DNA of 64,000 nucleotides, from NCBI GenBank assembly GCA_950097015.1, contig CATNEN010000011.1, forward strand, positions 2,632,501 through 2,696,500, read 5' to 3'. A program made the position numbers and the translations under genes. The notes under the pieces were generated by a model. That model was not told where the DNA came from and ran no database searches. It worked only from the letters and a program-made list of their open reading frames with translations. The stretch comes from Macrostomum hystrix. Its lineage: Eukaryota > Platyhelminthes > Macrostomidae. How positions within the stretch are numbered: the first letter of the stretch is position 1; each line of letters starts with the position of its first letter. This document shows positions 34,283-46,325 of the stretch, in pieces.

Positions 34283-36388
34283 ATGCAGCATCCCAGATCC
34301 CAAATTCGCCAGGCTAATCTGAGACGGCCAAGCTCTCTGCATCTAGCCGGGCCCTCTTCGACTCCGGATCCAACCGAGGCTGCCGCAGTCAACGCTCTGG
34401 TTGACCGACTTCAGCAGTCGTCCATCGCCGCAACCAACTCGGCAGCCTGGATGCTTCTTAGAGCCACCTACTCGCCCGCTGTGCGCAAGGCCCTACTAAC
34501 AGGAGACAGGCTTCTGTCTCAGATCTGTAACCGACTTCTCCAGCTCCTACTGGTGCAGCGTCGGGAAGCGCCTCAGCTGGAAGCAGCCCGCAGCCTCATG
34601 TGCTCTCTGGCGAATTTAACCTGCGGCGACTCCGCAGCGAAGCAGAGCGTAACGCTGCACGCGGAAGGCGCATTGACGTTGGCCACGGTGGCGCAGTTGC
34701 ACGGAGCCGCAGTCAATGTAGCCCTTGGACAAGCGGCTGCCTCCCTGCTGCGCAACCTCGGCTGGCAGCCGCAGCAGGCCTCTCGGCGGTGCCTTCGAGA
34801 GGCAGGCGCCTCCGTCGCCCTCTTGCGCTTCATTCAAGAGCTGTCGACAGCAGCCGGCGCCACCGCTAGCCGACTTCAGTGTCCCCTGGCGGCGCTCTGG
34901 AATCTGACAGACTCGTCGACTGTTGCCGATGACGCTGATAAAGACGAAAATCGCTTGACAGATCTGCTAGCAATATGCGACGTACCCGACGGTGTCCGCT
35001 GCCTGTGCGAATGCCTAGCGTCGCCAGATGTTGACGTGGCCGAATCTAGCGGTGGAGTGCTTCGAAATTTGACTCCCGCATTGGCTCAGCGATGGGACCG
35101 CTTGGCTCCGGCGGTACGTCCAGCAATACCGGTTCTTGTACGAATGCTGGACATCTCATCGGCTTCAGTTTCAGGAGCGCCGGCTACCATCACCATGGCA
35201 GCCAACGCGAGCTGCCTGCTGGCCTGCATCAGCAGCCTCGCCAGGGCTCGAGATCGACGCCTTCTGACATCGCTTGGAGCCGAAGCCGCACTGCGCTGGC
35301 TCTTGAGGATCACGCATCATCGCAGCATCCGCCAGGACTGTCGTGCAGCTCTTAGCAGCCTGGCATCCACTGCAGTATCGCCTGCAGCGAGCCAACCATT
35401 GTCGCCGTCCTCGTTGTCTTCGCTGCGACCAGTGTCTTCGATTGCATCAGATCGTGAGTTGTCGCCGTTGGTTGAAGAAGAGCTCGATTCTGCCATCGAT
35501 GATGGCCTCCTAAGGGACAACTGCTTTGTAGATCCACCCCCTGCGCTGCGGCAGAAGCAGCTGCAGAAGCAGCTGCCGCCACCACCGCCACCGATGTCGC
35601 TTCTTCCGTCGCCGTTGGTTCATCCGTCTCGTCTTGCGACCCGGCCTCTTGGAGTAGTCGCCCCGATGCCAAAGCCAGTGGCATCAACAGAGCTGCTATT
35701 AGCGCAGCCCTCGCATTCTCGTCTGTCCTCGTCGCTGTCTAAAGATTCCGGCTATGCCGATGACAACTCATCCACAGTGAGCGCACCATTGTGCTCTCCA
35801 ATGTCCCCGCCGTGTCCTACGCCGCCACTGCCGCTGCAGCATCATCTATATGCAACAAAACAATCGACGTCCTCGCCGAGAGATGGTCGACTGCTGCAGC
35901 GCGGTGGGGCCAAATCGGCACTGTCATGCTCTCGTCTCGCCTTGCCCGTAGCAAACACAGCGCCGAGGTCAGAGGGCCGAAATCGGACAACAGCTCTAGT
36001 CCCAGCTGCCAGCGGAATTCCAGTTGGTGAGTCAAGCAGTCGAGCATTCGCGGTTTGATCCAGTTTCTGATTGACTATATTTTCATTCAAAATGCGTCTT
36101 TCAGTGAAATCAACAAAATCAACGTATCAGCAGCAGCCAGCAGGTTCTGTTGCCTCCTCTGCAGCTCAGATGGCGTCAATAAAGCGAGCCTCCGGAATTC
36201 CAAGATCAGCCAGTCTTATCTGCAAAGAAATCGCCACCACAACGTCACCATTGGCATCGGTGTCGAATCTTCGACCTCCAACGAGCCTCCCTAGCCGTGG
36301 CAGTGGCATCGCTCTGCGTCACGCTACTATGAGTAGCGCTAGTCAACGAAATAGTTTAGGAAAGCGCTGCTCGGCACCGCCAAAGTGA
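34283..36388 (+). CDS. APC-like: APC-like armadillo-repeat protein with SxIP motifs
   Basis: Two exons (34283-36026 and 36105-36388, donor GTTG/GTGAGT, acceptor CTTTCAG) give 675 aa. Armadillo region at about residues 95-345 matches APC landmarks: SLLRNLGW (154-161), CLREAG (170-175), PLAALWNLT (201-209) and ESSGGVLRNL (254-263), the counterparts of RNLSW, TLREVGS, LSALWNLS and ESGGGILRN in APC proteins. It is followed by a Ser/Pro-rich low-complexity region with SSLSSL and SKDSGYADD, then a basic tail with two S-x-I-P motifs (SGIP at 577-580 and 611-614), the EB1-binding signature also found at the end of APC. Expected role: Wnt/beta-catenin destruction complex and microtubule plus ends. Much shorter than vertebrate APC; clear beta-catenin 20-residue repeats and SAMP motifs are not visible. 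An in-frame TAG lies 12 bp before the ATG, but CTCTAG could also be an acceptor, so 5' exons encoding an N-terminal dimerisation helix may exist. Confidence 0.8.
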
Positions 36389-37270
36389 CCGCTGACTCTT
36401 GACTTCGAAATTTGAAATTACATAATTTATAATGCAAACGCAGCAGAATCTATTAGCTCGTAACGATAGAAAGATAGGATTTTTGAATGATTTTCTAGCC
36501 TTATCTAAACAGATACGATGCAAGAGGTATTCGAAAAAAAGTTTTAAACAATACACAATATTTTTGTAGTTGTAATTTAATTGTCACTGTAAAGAATTCC
36601 TTTGATACATAGCAGCACCGCTGCAATGTGTTATATAAAATGCTAAAGTTAAATGTACAGCTGAAGTTTACACGACAGTAAGTTTCTATAGAAAAGTTAA
36701 AAACAAAATAAAAGTACTTAGATACCTTAACTAAAATCTAACACTCTTAAGTATTCTAAAAAGTCTTAAAAATGAAGCAAGAAAGAAAAGTAAAACACTT
36801 ATTCGTAATATGTTCTAGAACTAGAAGGTGAAGGTTTTTCTGCCTTACTTTGATAACACTTAAATGACGTCATGCTTTCAGTCTAGCAACACTATTGACA
36901 TACCTATATGAGATAGCATTCTGGTGCCAAAGTATCAGTTGCTTAAATAAGTAATCGCAAAATTATTATAAAACATTATAAATTTGCTCTGGGTACAGAA
37001 GGAAATGTTTTAAAGCAAAAATCTAAATGACGGCCTAAACTTAAATAAAAATACTTTTAGCTGTCGTTATGCGTCTTTAAACGTAGTTTTAGTTTTGTTT
37101 TTTAATAAGTCCTAAAGTATAACTCTTAGTATTCGAAAAAATGACGATTACAAAAAATGAAATTGTAGCTACTTACAGAACGCAGAGTTCTTTTAAAAAC
37201 AACTATCGCAGCTGTCGAAAGATTCGCTATAAATACCCTAAATCAAATTAGTTTTCTTACTACACCCCAT
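36389..37270. other. Intergenic between two convergent genes
   Basis: AT-rich, with the AATAAA-type hexamers expected for two facing 3' ends (for example near 36707 and 37045). No gene or repeat recognised. Confidence 0.45.
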
Positions 37271-40200
37271 TTAGACGCCTAGCAGCCTATAGCGCAACAT
37301 CAGGTGGGCTCGCAGACAAGCGCACGATACCTGATCCGCAATCAAGTGACTGGCCAATGAGCGAATCGTCTTTTCTAAACTATTCGCCGGCTGCCGGTGT
37401 TTATTGTTGTCGTCGCCAATTGTTGCTGGCGAGTTTCGTGGAGACCGGCGCCTGCTGCTACGCTGGCGTCGATGCTTTTGTTGCTGTTGCTTCTGCTGCT
37501 GCTGTTGTGTCAGGTGTTTATGAACTTGCTGATGGCTTTGTTCTTTGGTAGACTGGCCATTGGCAATAAGACGGTTACTGGAAAGTTTGCTGAAAGATTG
37601 AAAAATTGTCCACGCATTAAATTATTTGGTTCTAGATGTGAGAAATATCAATTTAATATTCTCATTACTGACCTCGCATAGTTTTGCTGAATTGCAAGAT
37701 GTCTCTCCAGCATCAGTTCATTCTCGGCTGCATTCCAGGCTGCCTCAAAGGCAACTCCGGCTAGCAGAGCTGCTGCTCCGCCCGCTGAGGTTGTCATCGC
37801 TTCATGGCACAGCTGTTCCCAGCAGGTCAATGTGAGTCTTGCCAGGCGTCGGCGAACTCGTTGTGTAACTGTTGAGAAAGACAGCGACAATGATGACAAT
37901 GGCGGTTCGTTCTGCTCAGATTGCTGTGGCAGACAGATCGAGAAGGCGCCGAGCAGAGAGCCAAGTCGACGTTCGTCAGCGCAGGCCACAAGTGTGCGTC
38001 GAATAGCCTCACGAATGCAGCCGATCGATCCAGCTGTGGAAGAACAGTTGTTGTCTTCTTGCGTATCTGCACATTCGATGCCATCATCGTCGGCTTCGTC
38101 CATAACTTCGTCAAGTAGGCGAGCGTCGGTTTCATTCGCCGTCAGACTACGAAAGACGCACAGCAGAGCATCCGACAGAACTTTTTCTCGATCGTGCTCC
38201 AGACTGCGCTGAAAAGTTAAGCTCGTCGCCGCATTTGCAGTAGCACTGGACGACGCTGCAATGCCCAATAAGCAATCAGCGATAGAACTGTCAATCTGGC
38301 TTACGGCATGCGCAGCTAATACTGCCGGCAAAACATTCGGCAAATGACTTTCCGTCGATGGTTCAGAATCCCATCGATTCTCTTGGTGATGCCGAGACTG
38401 AAGCTGTTGCTCCTCTTCGTGCTGCTGCTGTCGCGAAACCCGTTTTAACTCGGCCTTTGTTGCAGATTTTGATCGAGCTCGAAGCGCAGCGGGTTGCTGA
38501 TAACACTGACGATTCTGTTGAGACTTTTGCTGCACTTTGCTACTGGTGGCGGCTCCGGTGGTTGGCAGCTCCGAAGCGCTGACGACGCAGAAGAAATAGC
38601 GCCCCGAGGGATCCAAACGGCGGAGCAGAGAGCGGAGCATGTTTGCGCATCCGCGTGGTCGCGAATCTGTTCGCAGGGGTACAACCTGCAAAGCGTAGCT
38701 CACTTGTTGAATAGCATCTACATTTGCTGGTGCTTCATTACCGTGTTGCTTTTCCGCGTTGATACAGCGACGTTCTCTGAGCTCTAAGCGACAGCCGGTT
38801 CGCCGTTCAATCGCTTTGAGACGCCGATCAGAACGATCCAGTGCGGCTAATGCCACAGCTGCACTTGGTTGCAGACCGCACAGCAGGAGGGTCTCAGGAA
38901 ATATTTTATTTGAAGGCGTCCTGGTCTTGGCTGCCGTTCCGGAGACACCAGTGACAACTGGGCTAGGTGTCTTCTTAGCCGCGGCTGCAGCGTTAACGTA
39001 CTCGGAATCAGCGAATGTGAAAGCTTCAACGTCGGCTAGGGTTGTGTCGCAGGACTCTTCAGGATGCTCCGCCGGAATCTGACAGAGCAACTTCTGATGC
39101 TGTTGGTGTGGATAATAAACATGGTGCTGCTGACGAGACGGCTGATGCTGGGGGCGCTTAATTCGACCTGCGTAGGGTCTGTGATGATTGTTCGCTTGCT
39201 GAATGGTGGTTGGAGTGGCTGCTATCTGCTGCTTTTGGCACTGATGCTGTTGCTTCCCGCTGCAGCGCCACCGAGACCCGGAAGCAGCTCTTCTCGCATT
39301 AGTCCTCTTCTTTGACGTGTCCGTGGACGAAGAAGTGGCCGTTGAAAGATGAAAGTCGATGCGACGCCGAGACGGCGACACAGACCTGTCTTTCTGCGGT
39401 GGAGGAGATATCGAAGCTTGCGAAGGCGCGTTCAAGCGAGCCAGCAATCTTGTGGCTTCGGCAGCCTCCACCAAGGCGCGCACGCAGCTGCGGCTGATTT
39501 CGCACTGGGCCAGAGTTTCAACACTGCTCACAAGCTGGTTCATCGAGGCTTCAACTTCGTTGACTTGTTGCGTCACATGCTGGTCTCTAGCCAACTCAGA
39601 CTCGGTGAAAGCGACCTGCTGGGCTAGGCAGCGAAGACAGCTGTCCATGATTTGGTCGGCCAGTCGGCGACATTCGTCGTCGCGAGCGGCCTTCGCCGCT
39701 GCGGCAGCCTTGGCGAGGTTGGCAACAATGCCATCAGCGTCGCGTCCGAAGCGATCCAGACGTCGCGGCATCAGGAGACGGCAGTGATCGACGGAGATAG
39801 GAAATTTGAGAGTCACCTGCAAGATTTTTTCCATAATATGATACACCGTATCTGTTACGTTTCATAAGACTTCGTCAATTAGAAATTTTTCAATATGACG
39901 AAGAGTTACTCAAAGTGAATATTAAAAAAAACTTGAATTAAAATCTAAATAGAGCTAAATAGTAAGCAAATTATTTAAAACCGCCACAGCCTCACCTGTT
40001 TGCCGTCTGGCCTAAGCAGAGTTTGCTGAAACGGCATCATAGCTGTACGACCTAGAAAGTACATGCGCAGCAGGTTCAGAGCGCCCAGGTAGTTTCCTCG
40101 GCTGCCAGGATCGAAGGCCAATTGCAACAGGCGATACCGCTCAGCCAGACCGTCTGGCAGGCAGCCCCAGCTGATCTTGCAGCTGCAGGTGGCTTCGATT

Positions 40201-40921
40201 TTGCGCAAGCGATGATCGTCTGGAAGTTGTTGCAGCAGAGCCTGCGGCAGAGCCTTCTGATAGGCCGGTATCAAGAATGAGGCCTGGATGACGCGGTCCT
40301 GTCAGTGCGGGTTTAGCGTATGCGGCTGTAATAAAAACAATGAGTCATACAATTTAACTGTGTACTTGAGAACACGGAGAAACCGTATAAAACTTAGAAA
40401 CCTCGGATTGGGGCCACATAAATTTGTGGCGCATCCACGGAGAGAAGGCTCGGAGGCGTGTCGAGATAATAAGTGCCGATGTACACCTGTGGTCTGTTCT
40501 GTGCGTGAGCATGCATGTACGCTTGAACTTCGAAATATTAACAGTTTCTTAACTAATCACTTTATTATGGATATCTGTCAGTAGCAGCGATCAGATTTTA
40601 GGAGGTTGTAGTCTAGTGGTTTGAGAGTCGGACTAACAACTTGAAGGTTGGAGGTTCGATTCCTGACTCCACAAAAACAATTTGTGTCCTTTAGCAAGAC
40701 ACTTAACTATGTATTGCTTCAGTCCACCCAGCTGTTAAATGGGTACTAGCATTAGCTAGGGGTAATGAGGGGTTTGGCGTCTCCCCAGTCCATGGACTGA
40801 ACAGCCGTACGCAGCCAGAGAGTTGTAGCCAGGGAGACAATAGTCAAAAGGATTTGATTTTCAGAATAAATGGTCCATTGCATTGCACTGCCCTACCTTG
40901 ATTGCACTGTTCTGTTGCGGC

Positions 40922-40956
<35 letters not shown>

Positions 40957-41013
40957 ATTTCGGACCTGCCGAGCTGACGGTGATAAAGCAGTCTCTAGGA
41001 GCATGTCCACCAT
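37271..41013 (-). CDS. Large protein of unknown function with possible KH-like segments, 4 exons
   Basis: Minus-strand exons 40897-41013, 39996-40298, 37669-39816 and 37271-37552 join in phase to 949 aa. Exon 1 has a run of ten Gln encoded by a CAG repeat. Residues about 40-140 (LPQALLQQLPDDHRLRKIEA, then CKISWG) and a second segment (SDRRLKAIERRTGCRLELRE) resemble the helix-strand part of KH domains (K-I-E..TGC.I.) but lack a G-x-x-G loop, so RNA binding is speculative. The middle holds an Ala-rich helical region (VANLAKAAAAAKAARDDE), then a long Ser/Gln/Arg-rich disordered part. A helical C-terminal half follows, and the last exon is Gln/Arg/Ser-rich and ends SLASHLIADQ...RLLGV. The last donor used here is TCA/GTAATG; an overlapping AG/GTCAGT donor exists but breaks the frame. 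Intron 1 contains two SINE pieces. No confident family assignment. Confidence 0.68.
40395..40530 (+). mobile_element. SINE family A fragment
   Basis: GGGGCCACATAAATTTG, CACGGAGAGAAGGCTCGG and GATGTACACCTGTG match the body of the complete copy at 50365-50705. The tRNA-like head is missing or badly diverged. Lies in intron 1 of the KH-like gene. Confidence 0.6.
40603..40850 (+). mobile_element. tRNA-derived SINE, family B, copy 2
   Basis: A-box region TTGTAGTCTAGTGGTTTGAG and B box AGGTTCGATTCCTGAC, then the shared body with CAATTTGTGTCCTTTAGC, AATGGGTACTAGCATTAGC, CCAGTCCATGGACTGAAC and CGTACGCAGCC. Lies in intron 1 of the KH-like gene. Confidence 0.85.
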
Positions 41014-41299
41014 TGTTGATCAGGCAACTTTCATAAAGCTATAGGTTGTTTGGAATTTCGCGTAACAGCCAAAAGTTCTGCTTGTCACTAGCTTTGCACC
41101 CTGTTTTTAATTGAATGTATTCAAATAAGTGCGGGAAGTATGTGTATCTATGGCCAAAACTGCACAATAAAAGAAGACCTTTTTATTAAAAAACCTTCAA
41201 GAAAATAACACGCTAAAAAAGTTTTTTTTTTAAAAGAGTTTGAAATAACGCTCACAAGTCATTTTGTACGGAAGAAAGTGTTTATAATATTAATAATAA

Positions 41300-41662
41300 T
41301 ATTTGCAGGAGAGCTGCGGGCAATGGCACATCATTTGGTGACACTAGACCCGCAGCCAACGAGGAGGCAATTCTGCCCATTTCGCTGACTCCTGAGCACA
41401 CACGCACACAGATACTGTACGCAGGCATACTCTCACACAGGTGTGTACATCTGCCCTCACTTTCTCATCGTCAGGCAGTGTACACTCTCACTGTGCCTTG
41501 GAGGTTGATGGCCCTGAAGGCCGTAAATTGCACGACAAGCCCTCAAGCCTTCTCTCCGCGGCTGCGCCCCAAATAAATGTGGCCTCGCCGCGGAATCGAG
41601 CTCAGGGACAAACGCACAGACCATTCAGGTTGGGAGATAGAATCTCAGTCAAAGCAAATGTT
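41300..41662 (-). mobile_element. tRNA-derived SINE, family A, copy on minus strand
   Basis: Reverse complement of the 50365-50705 element: begins (3' end) GGAGAGCTGCGGGCAATGG, includes CATCATTTGGTGACACTAGA, GAGGAGGCAATTCTGCC and the conserved AAGCCTTCTCTCCGCGGC, and ends at a degenerate head where GGAATCGAGCTC is the complement of a B box. Confidence 0.82.
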
Positions 41663-41888
41663 TTTTTTGTTGAACAACATTGCAATAAATATTTATTTAT
41701 GTAAAGTATATAATATATTTAGATTATATATATTTCTATAAATAACGACGAGGCGTTAAAATTTGTAACGACAACTGCTAAATAGCGTTTTTCAATAACT
41801 ACCAATAACAGTTAACTTTTCATTCGGATCGCTTGGTAAAGTTCGTCACTTTCTTGGAACACTTGGTACAAAATCTGAGCAGGACTAT

Positions 41889-44800
41889 CTATGCAGGATT
41901 AAAAAATATCAGTGCAACAGCTGTGATGCAAATTGTAACACACAATTTACTGTGAACGATGTCAACTGGACTACTAGACAAAGGTATAGTAGTATTGTCA
42001 CCGAATCCATAGTAGTATCGAATGCGCAGCAGGTCAGAATGGGCCAATCTGATTGGATACGGAATCAACTGGGCAGATTTCGTAGTAATGCTTGGCGACC
42101 GACCGTTGCAAGAAAACGCATATGAGTTGTAGTGCATGATGGAGTTGGTATCATAGGCTGGATAACCAACTGGCAGTGGAGATCCGGCCTTGGCAAAATT
42201 TGCGCATTTCTGTCAAATTTAATAATTTATTTTGAGAGCTGTAAAGTATACACACGTTGGTTGACAGACACACATCCTACATATTTGATTGACAGACACA
42301 CATCCTACATATTTGGTTGACAGACACACATCCTACATATTTGATTGACAGACACACATCCTACATATTTGGTTGACAGGCACACATCCTACATATTTGG
42401 TTGACAGACACACATCCTACATATTTGGTTGAAAGGCACACATCCTACATATTTGGTTGACAGGCACACATCCTACATATTTGGTTGACAGGCACACATC
42501 CTACATATTTGGTTGAAAGGCACACATCCTACATATTTGGTTGACAGGCACACATCCTACATATTTGGTTGACAGGCACACATCCTACATATTTGGTTGA
42601 CAGGCACACATCCTACATATTTGGTTGACAGGCACACATCCTACATATTTGGTTGACAGGCACACATCCTACATATTTGGTTGACAGACACACATCCTAC
42701 ATATTTGATTGACAGACACACATCCTACATATTTGGTTGACAGGCACACATCCTACATATTTGGTTGACAGACACACATCCTACATATTTGGTTGAAAGG
42801 CACACATCCTACATATTTGGTTGACAGGCACACATCCTACATATTTGGTTGACAGGCACACATCCTACATATTTGGTTGAAAGGCACACATCCTACATAT
42901 TTGGTTGACAGGCACACATCCTACATATTTGGTTGAAAGGCACACATCCTACATATTTGGTTGACAGGCACACATCCTACATATTTGGTTGACAGGCACA
43001 CATCCTACATATTTGGTTGACAGGCACACATCCTACATATTTGGTTGACAGGCACACATCCTACATATTTGGTTGACAGGCACACATCCTACATATTTGG
43101 TTGAAAGGCACACATCCTACATATTTGGTTGAAAGGCACACATCCTACATATTTGGTTGACAGGCACACATCCTACATATTTGATTGACAGGCACACATC
43201 CTACATATTTGGTTGACAGGCACACATCCTACATATTTGATTGACAGGCACACATCCTACATATTTGGTTGACAGGCACACATCCTACATATTTGGTTGA
43301 CAGGCACACATCCTACATATTTGGTTGACAGGCACACATCCTACATATTTGGTTGAAAGGCACACATCCTACATATTTGGTTGAAAGGCACACATCCTAC
43401 ATATTTGGTTGAAAGGCACACATCCTACATATTTGGTTGACAGGCACACATCCTACATATTTGATTGACAGGCACACATCCTACATATTTGGTTGACAGG
43501 CACACATCCTACATATTTGATTGACAGGCACACATCCTACATATTTGGTTGACAGGCACACATCCTACATATTTGGTTGACAGGCACACATCCTACATAT
43601 TTGGTTGACAGGCACACATCCTACATATTTGGTTGAAAGGCACACATCCTACATATTTGGTTGAAAGGCACACATCCTACATATTTGGTTGACAGACACA
43701 CATCCTACATATTTGATTGACAGGCACACATCCTACATATTTGATTGACAGGCACACATCCTACATATTTGGTTGACAGGCACACATCCTACATATTTGG
43801 TTGACAGGCACACATCCTACATATTTGGTTGACAGACACGCATCCTACATATTTGGTTAACAGGCACACATCCTACATATTTGGTTGACAGACACACATC
43901 CTACATATTTGGTTGACAGGCACACATCCTAATAATAACAAATAATAATAATTGATTACACCTGCCCCAATTGGGCCAGATGTGCAGCCGACAGCACAGC
44001 CGCAGCTATTGCGCGGCGCATCTGAAGGCTGCAGCTGTTCAGTCCATGGACTGGGGGGACGCGACACTCACCCTCAATTAACCCAGCTGATGCTGGTACC
44101 ATTTTAACAGCAGGGTGAACTGCAGGGTGAATATGTCGTGGTAAAGGTAACAAAATGCTCCAGTGGAGAGAGGAATCGAGCCCCCGACCTTCAAGTCGTG
44201 AGTCCGACGCTTCGACCACTAGGCTGCAACCTCCTCCATGGCTACTCACACCACTGTAGATAACTCACCACAGAGTCGATGGAGTTCCACATGATGGTGA
44301 CGAACCGGTCGCGATCTAACCTGCTGTGCTCATGCCAATAGCCCAAGGCGTGCATAAACTCGTGCTGGATAAGGTAATTTTTTAGGCAGACGGTTCTTTC
44401 TAGGCTCATTGCCTGAGCTCCCGTCTGTCTGCCAATAAAGGAGCTACAGCCCGAGCCGCTGAACACCGCCACATAGTTTTTAACCTGGCCAGGAGACACT
44501 CGCTTGAAGGTGACTGCGCTTCCAACATACAGCTGCAGCTCTAGCAGACTGACGGCGATGACTTCTGCTTCAGCAGGCGTGTACTCGGATGTGAGGCTAT
44601 AGTACAGAGTGCCATTGGGCCAGTGGGAGGATGCTGTAGGTTTTGCGTCAGACAGGAACCTCACATTGTTCATAGCACTTGATTTACTCATCCATTCACT
44701 AGCAGTTGATCGAATCATGATGTCTCCTTCAATAATTCTATAGTCTGCTATGAGTTCTGATTGATTTGTTGCAGTGGTAACTTCAATGGCTGTTGAAATA

Positions 44801-46325
44801 TTTGTAGTGACGTCATTGGCAGCTGCTTGCGTAGCACTGCTATGCGGTGCAAATATCTGAATGGGAATAAAGTATTAACAATGATGAAATTAATGCAATG
44901 TTTATTACATTTTTTTTCTTTGACTCTCTATTTAAAAATATTTTTTAAAAGGCGAAATTCTTTTGCGAGTGTTCTGGATTGGTTGAATATTTTGGGAGAT
45001 ACAAAATGGTGGGTATTTTTATTACCCCCCCTAACTGTTTCTACTGTTAACATCCTGTCTCATGTTAGGATTTTTGCCACTCGCACCAAGGTCCCGAGCT
45101 CGATTCTGAGGCCACATTAATGTAGGTTGCAGCCGCGGAGAGAAGGCTTGGGGGCTTGTCGTACAATTTACAATTTACGAGGGATGTCCAAAAAGTCTTA
45201 GGAATTTTTCACATAACTATTTTCAGCAGCTAGCAAGACTAGCAGCAACAAATTCATTTTATAGCGGTTTTTTACATATGACAGTAAAATAATTTAAAAG
45301 ATATCACTAACTGTTCAAAAGTTACGCCTCATTAACTGCAGTGGGGTACTGCTTCTCAATACATGAACAAGAACACGGAGGCTGCGTATGGAGCGACAGG
45401 AAACAGAAGGTCAAATGTCGTCATCAGTGGCAACTGAGACCTTCTCAACATAGTCACCCTTCATTTGGATGCACTTCTTCCACCGGGTAGGCATAGGCCA
45501 CGTCGTTAATGGAATCTGCATATCGTGGCCTTGGCATTTCGTGGACAAGAACCCGTCGCACTTCTTGCTCAAGGCAGTCACGGTTGGCATGAACTCTGTC
45601 CCTCAGAAGCTGCTTGAGCTTCGGGAAGATGGCGAAATCAGCTGGTGCCAGTTCCGATGAATACGGTGGGTGAGGCAGGAGGTTGAATTGCATTTTTTTT
45701 GCTTTGGGTGTCTTTTGTGCAGTGTGGGACCGAGCATTATCATGATGAAGGAGCAGTGGTTTACTGTGGATGGGTGGGTGTGTCTCTTCAATGGCTGTTT
45801 CATAGTGCCACATAAGCTGAAGCAAATGAGCATTTTACCATAGATATAGAAAGTGATGACGTGGCACACGTGGCACAAGTTTAAAGTTGGTTCAATTCTG
45901 TGAGATTTAAAAATTGTAGTTCAGTTCAACTTCCTGTTCATGCATTGGGATGCAGTAACCCACTGCAGTTAAGGAGGCATACATTTTTAAATAAAGCTGC
46001 TGTAAAATTTATTTTGTTGCTGTTACTCTTGCTAGCTGCTGAAAAGAGTTATGTGAAGAAGTCCTAAAACTTTTTGGACACCCCTCATACTACTATGCAA
46101 CCTAATGCTTTCGGGAATCAATATGTAAAAGAAAAATCTACTTATAACTACAAAAATAACAGATTACACACTCGCCATTCTTCTAGCTGATGCATGACAA
46201 CCGCAGGTCGCTCCGCAAATTTCTGCACCGATCAGCAGTGAGGCGATGAGTGTCGATAGAATTCGCGCCGGTTTAAATTTCAGTGTTCTTATTTGAGACT
46301 TAGAGAGTCTAAAACTGTTCGACAT
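41889..46325 (-). CDS. Astacin-family (M12A) zinc metalloprotease, 3 exons
   Basis: Exons 46170-46325, 44269-44856 and 41889-42209 join in phase to 354 aa. Exon 1 encodes a short basic N-terminus and a hydrophobic core (ILSTLIASLLIGAEICGA), read as a signal peptide or signal anchor. The propeptide ends with IIEGDIM (93-99), the family's conserved G-D segment whose Asp blocks the active-site zinc in the zymogen. The catalytic motif HEFMHALGYWHEHSR (H217, E218, H221, H227) and RLDRDRF follow the astacin consensus. The Met-turn SIMHY (271-275) is in exon 3 and supplies the zinc-associated Tyr. No EGF or CUB domain follows. Instead the protein ends with a hydrophobic stretch (CVTICITAVALIFFNPA), which looks like a GPI-attachment signal or tail anchor (inference). 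Intron 1 contains a mariner relic and a SINE piece; intron 2 a 28-bp minisatellite and a SINE. Confidence 0.87.
42248..43930. repeat. 28-bp minisatellite in astacin intron 2, about 60 copies
   Basis: Unit contains GGTTGACAGGCACACATCC then TACATATTT. Main variants are GACAGG, GAAAGG, GACAGA and GATTGACAGG. Very homogeneous, with a repeated block at 43,090-43,350 and 43,390-43,650, indicating recent expansion. Confidence 0.98.
43931..44240 (-). mobile_element. tRNA-derived SINE, family B, copy 3 (minus strand)
   Basis: Reverse complement of the family-B element: (AAT)n tail at 43930, TTCAGTCCATGGACTGGG, CCCAGCTGATGCTGGTACC, a B-box complement GAATCGAGCCCCCGACC and an A-box complement CGACCACTAGGCTGCAACC at the right end. 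It sits directly against the minisatellite and 29 bp from astacin exon 2. Confidence 0.85.
45040..45176 (+). mobile_element. SINE family A fragment
   Basis: CACTCGCACCAAGGTCCC, a B-box-like GAGCTCGATTCTGAGG, GGCCACATTAATG and CGGAGAGAAGGCTTGGG match the complete copy at 50365. It stops at the TA that flanks the adjacent mariner element, so the mariner probably inserted into this SINE. Confidence 0.7.
45178..46087 (-). mobile_element. Internally deleted mariner element (910 bp)
   Basis: Terminal inverted repeats starting CGAGGGATGTCCAAAAAGT (left) and TGAGGGGTGTCCAAAAAGT (right, complement) and continuing CTTTTCAGCAGCTAGCAAG. They are flanked by TA on both sides, the standard mariner target duplication. 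It holds only the C-terminal part of a transposase, so it is a deletion derivative. Lies in astacin intron 1. Confidence 0.9.
45454..45825 (-). pseudogene. Mariner transposase C-terminal fragment
   Basis: About 120 residues with LLLHHDNARSHTAQ (second catalytic D), LPHPPYSSELAPADFAIFPK (third catalytic D region of the DD34D type) and LKQLLRDRVHANRDCLEQEV. The N-terminal DNA-binding domain and first catalytic Asp are missing. Not functional. Confidence 0.88.

Noticed and set aside
37648-37668. Termination of the KH-like gene at the first stop in its large exon
   Set aside because: A phase-0 donor at TCA/GTAATG joins to a 94-codon downstream frame with coding character, so the large frame's own stop is probably intronic. 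Moderate confidence only.
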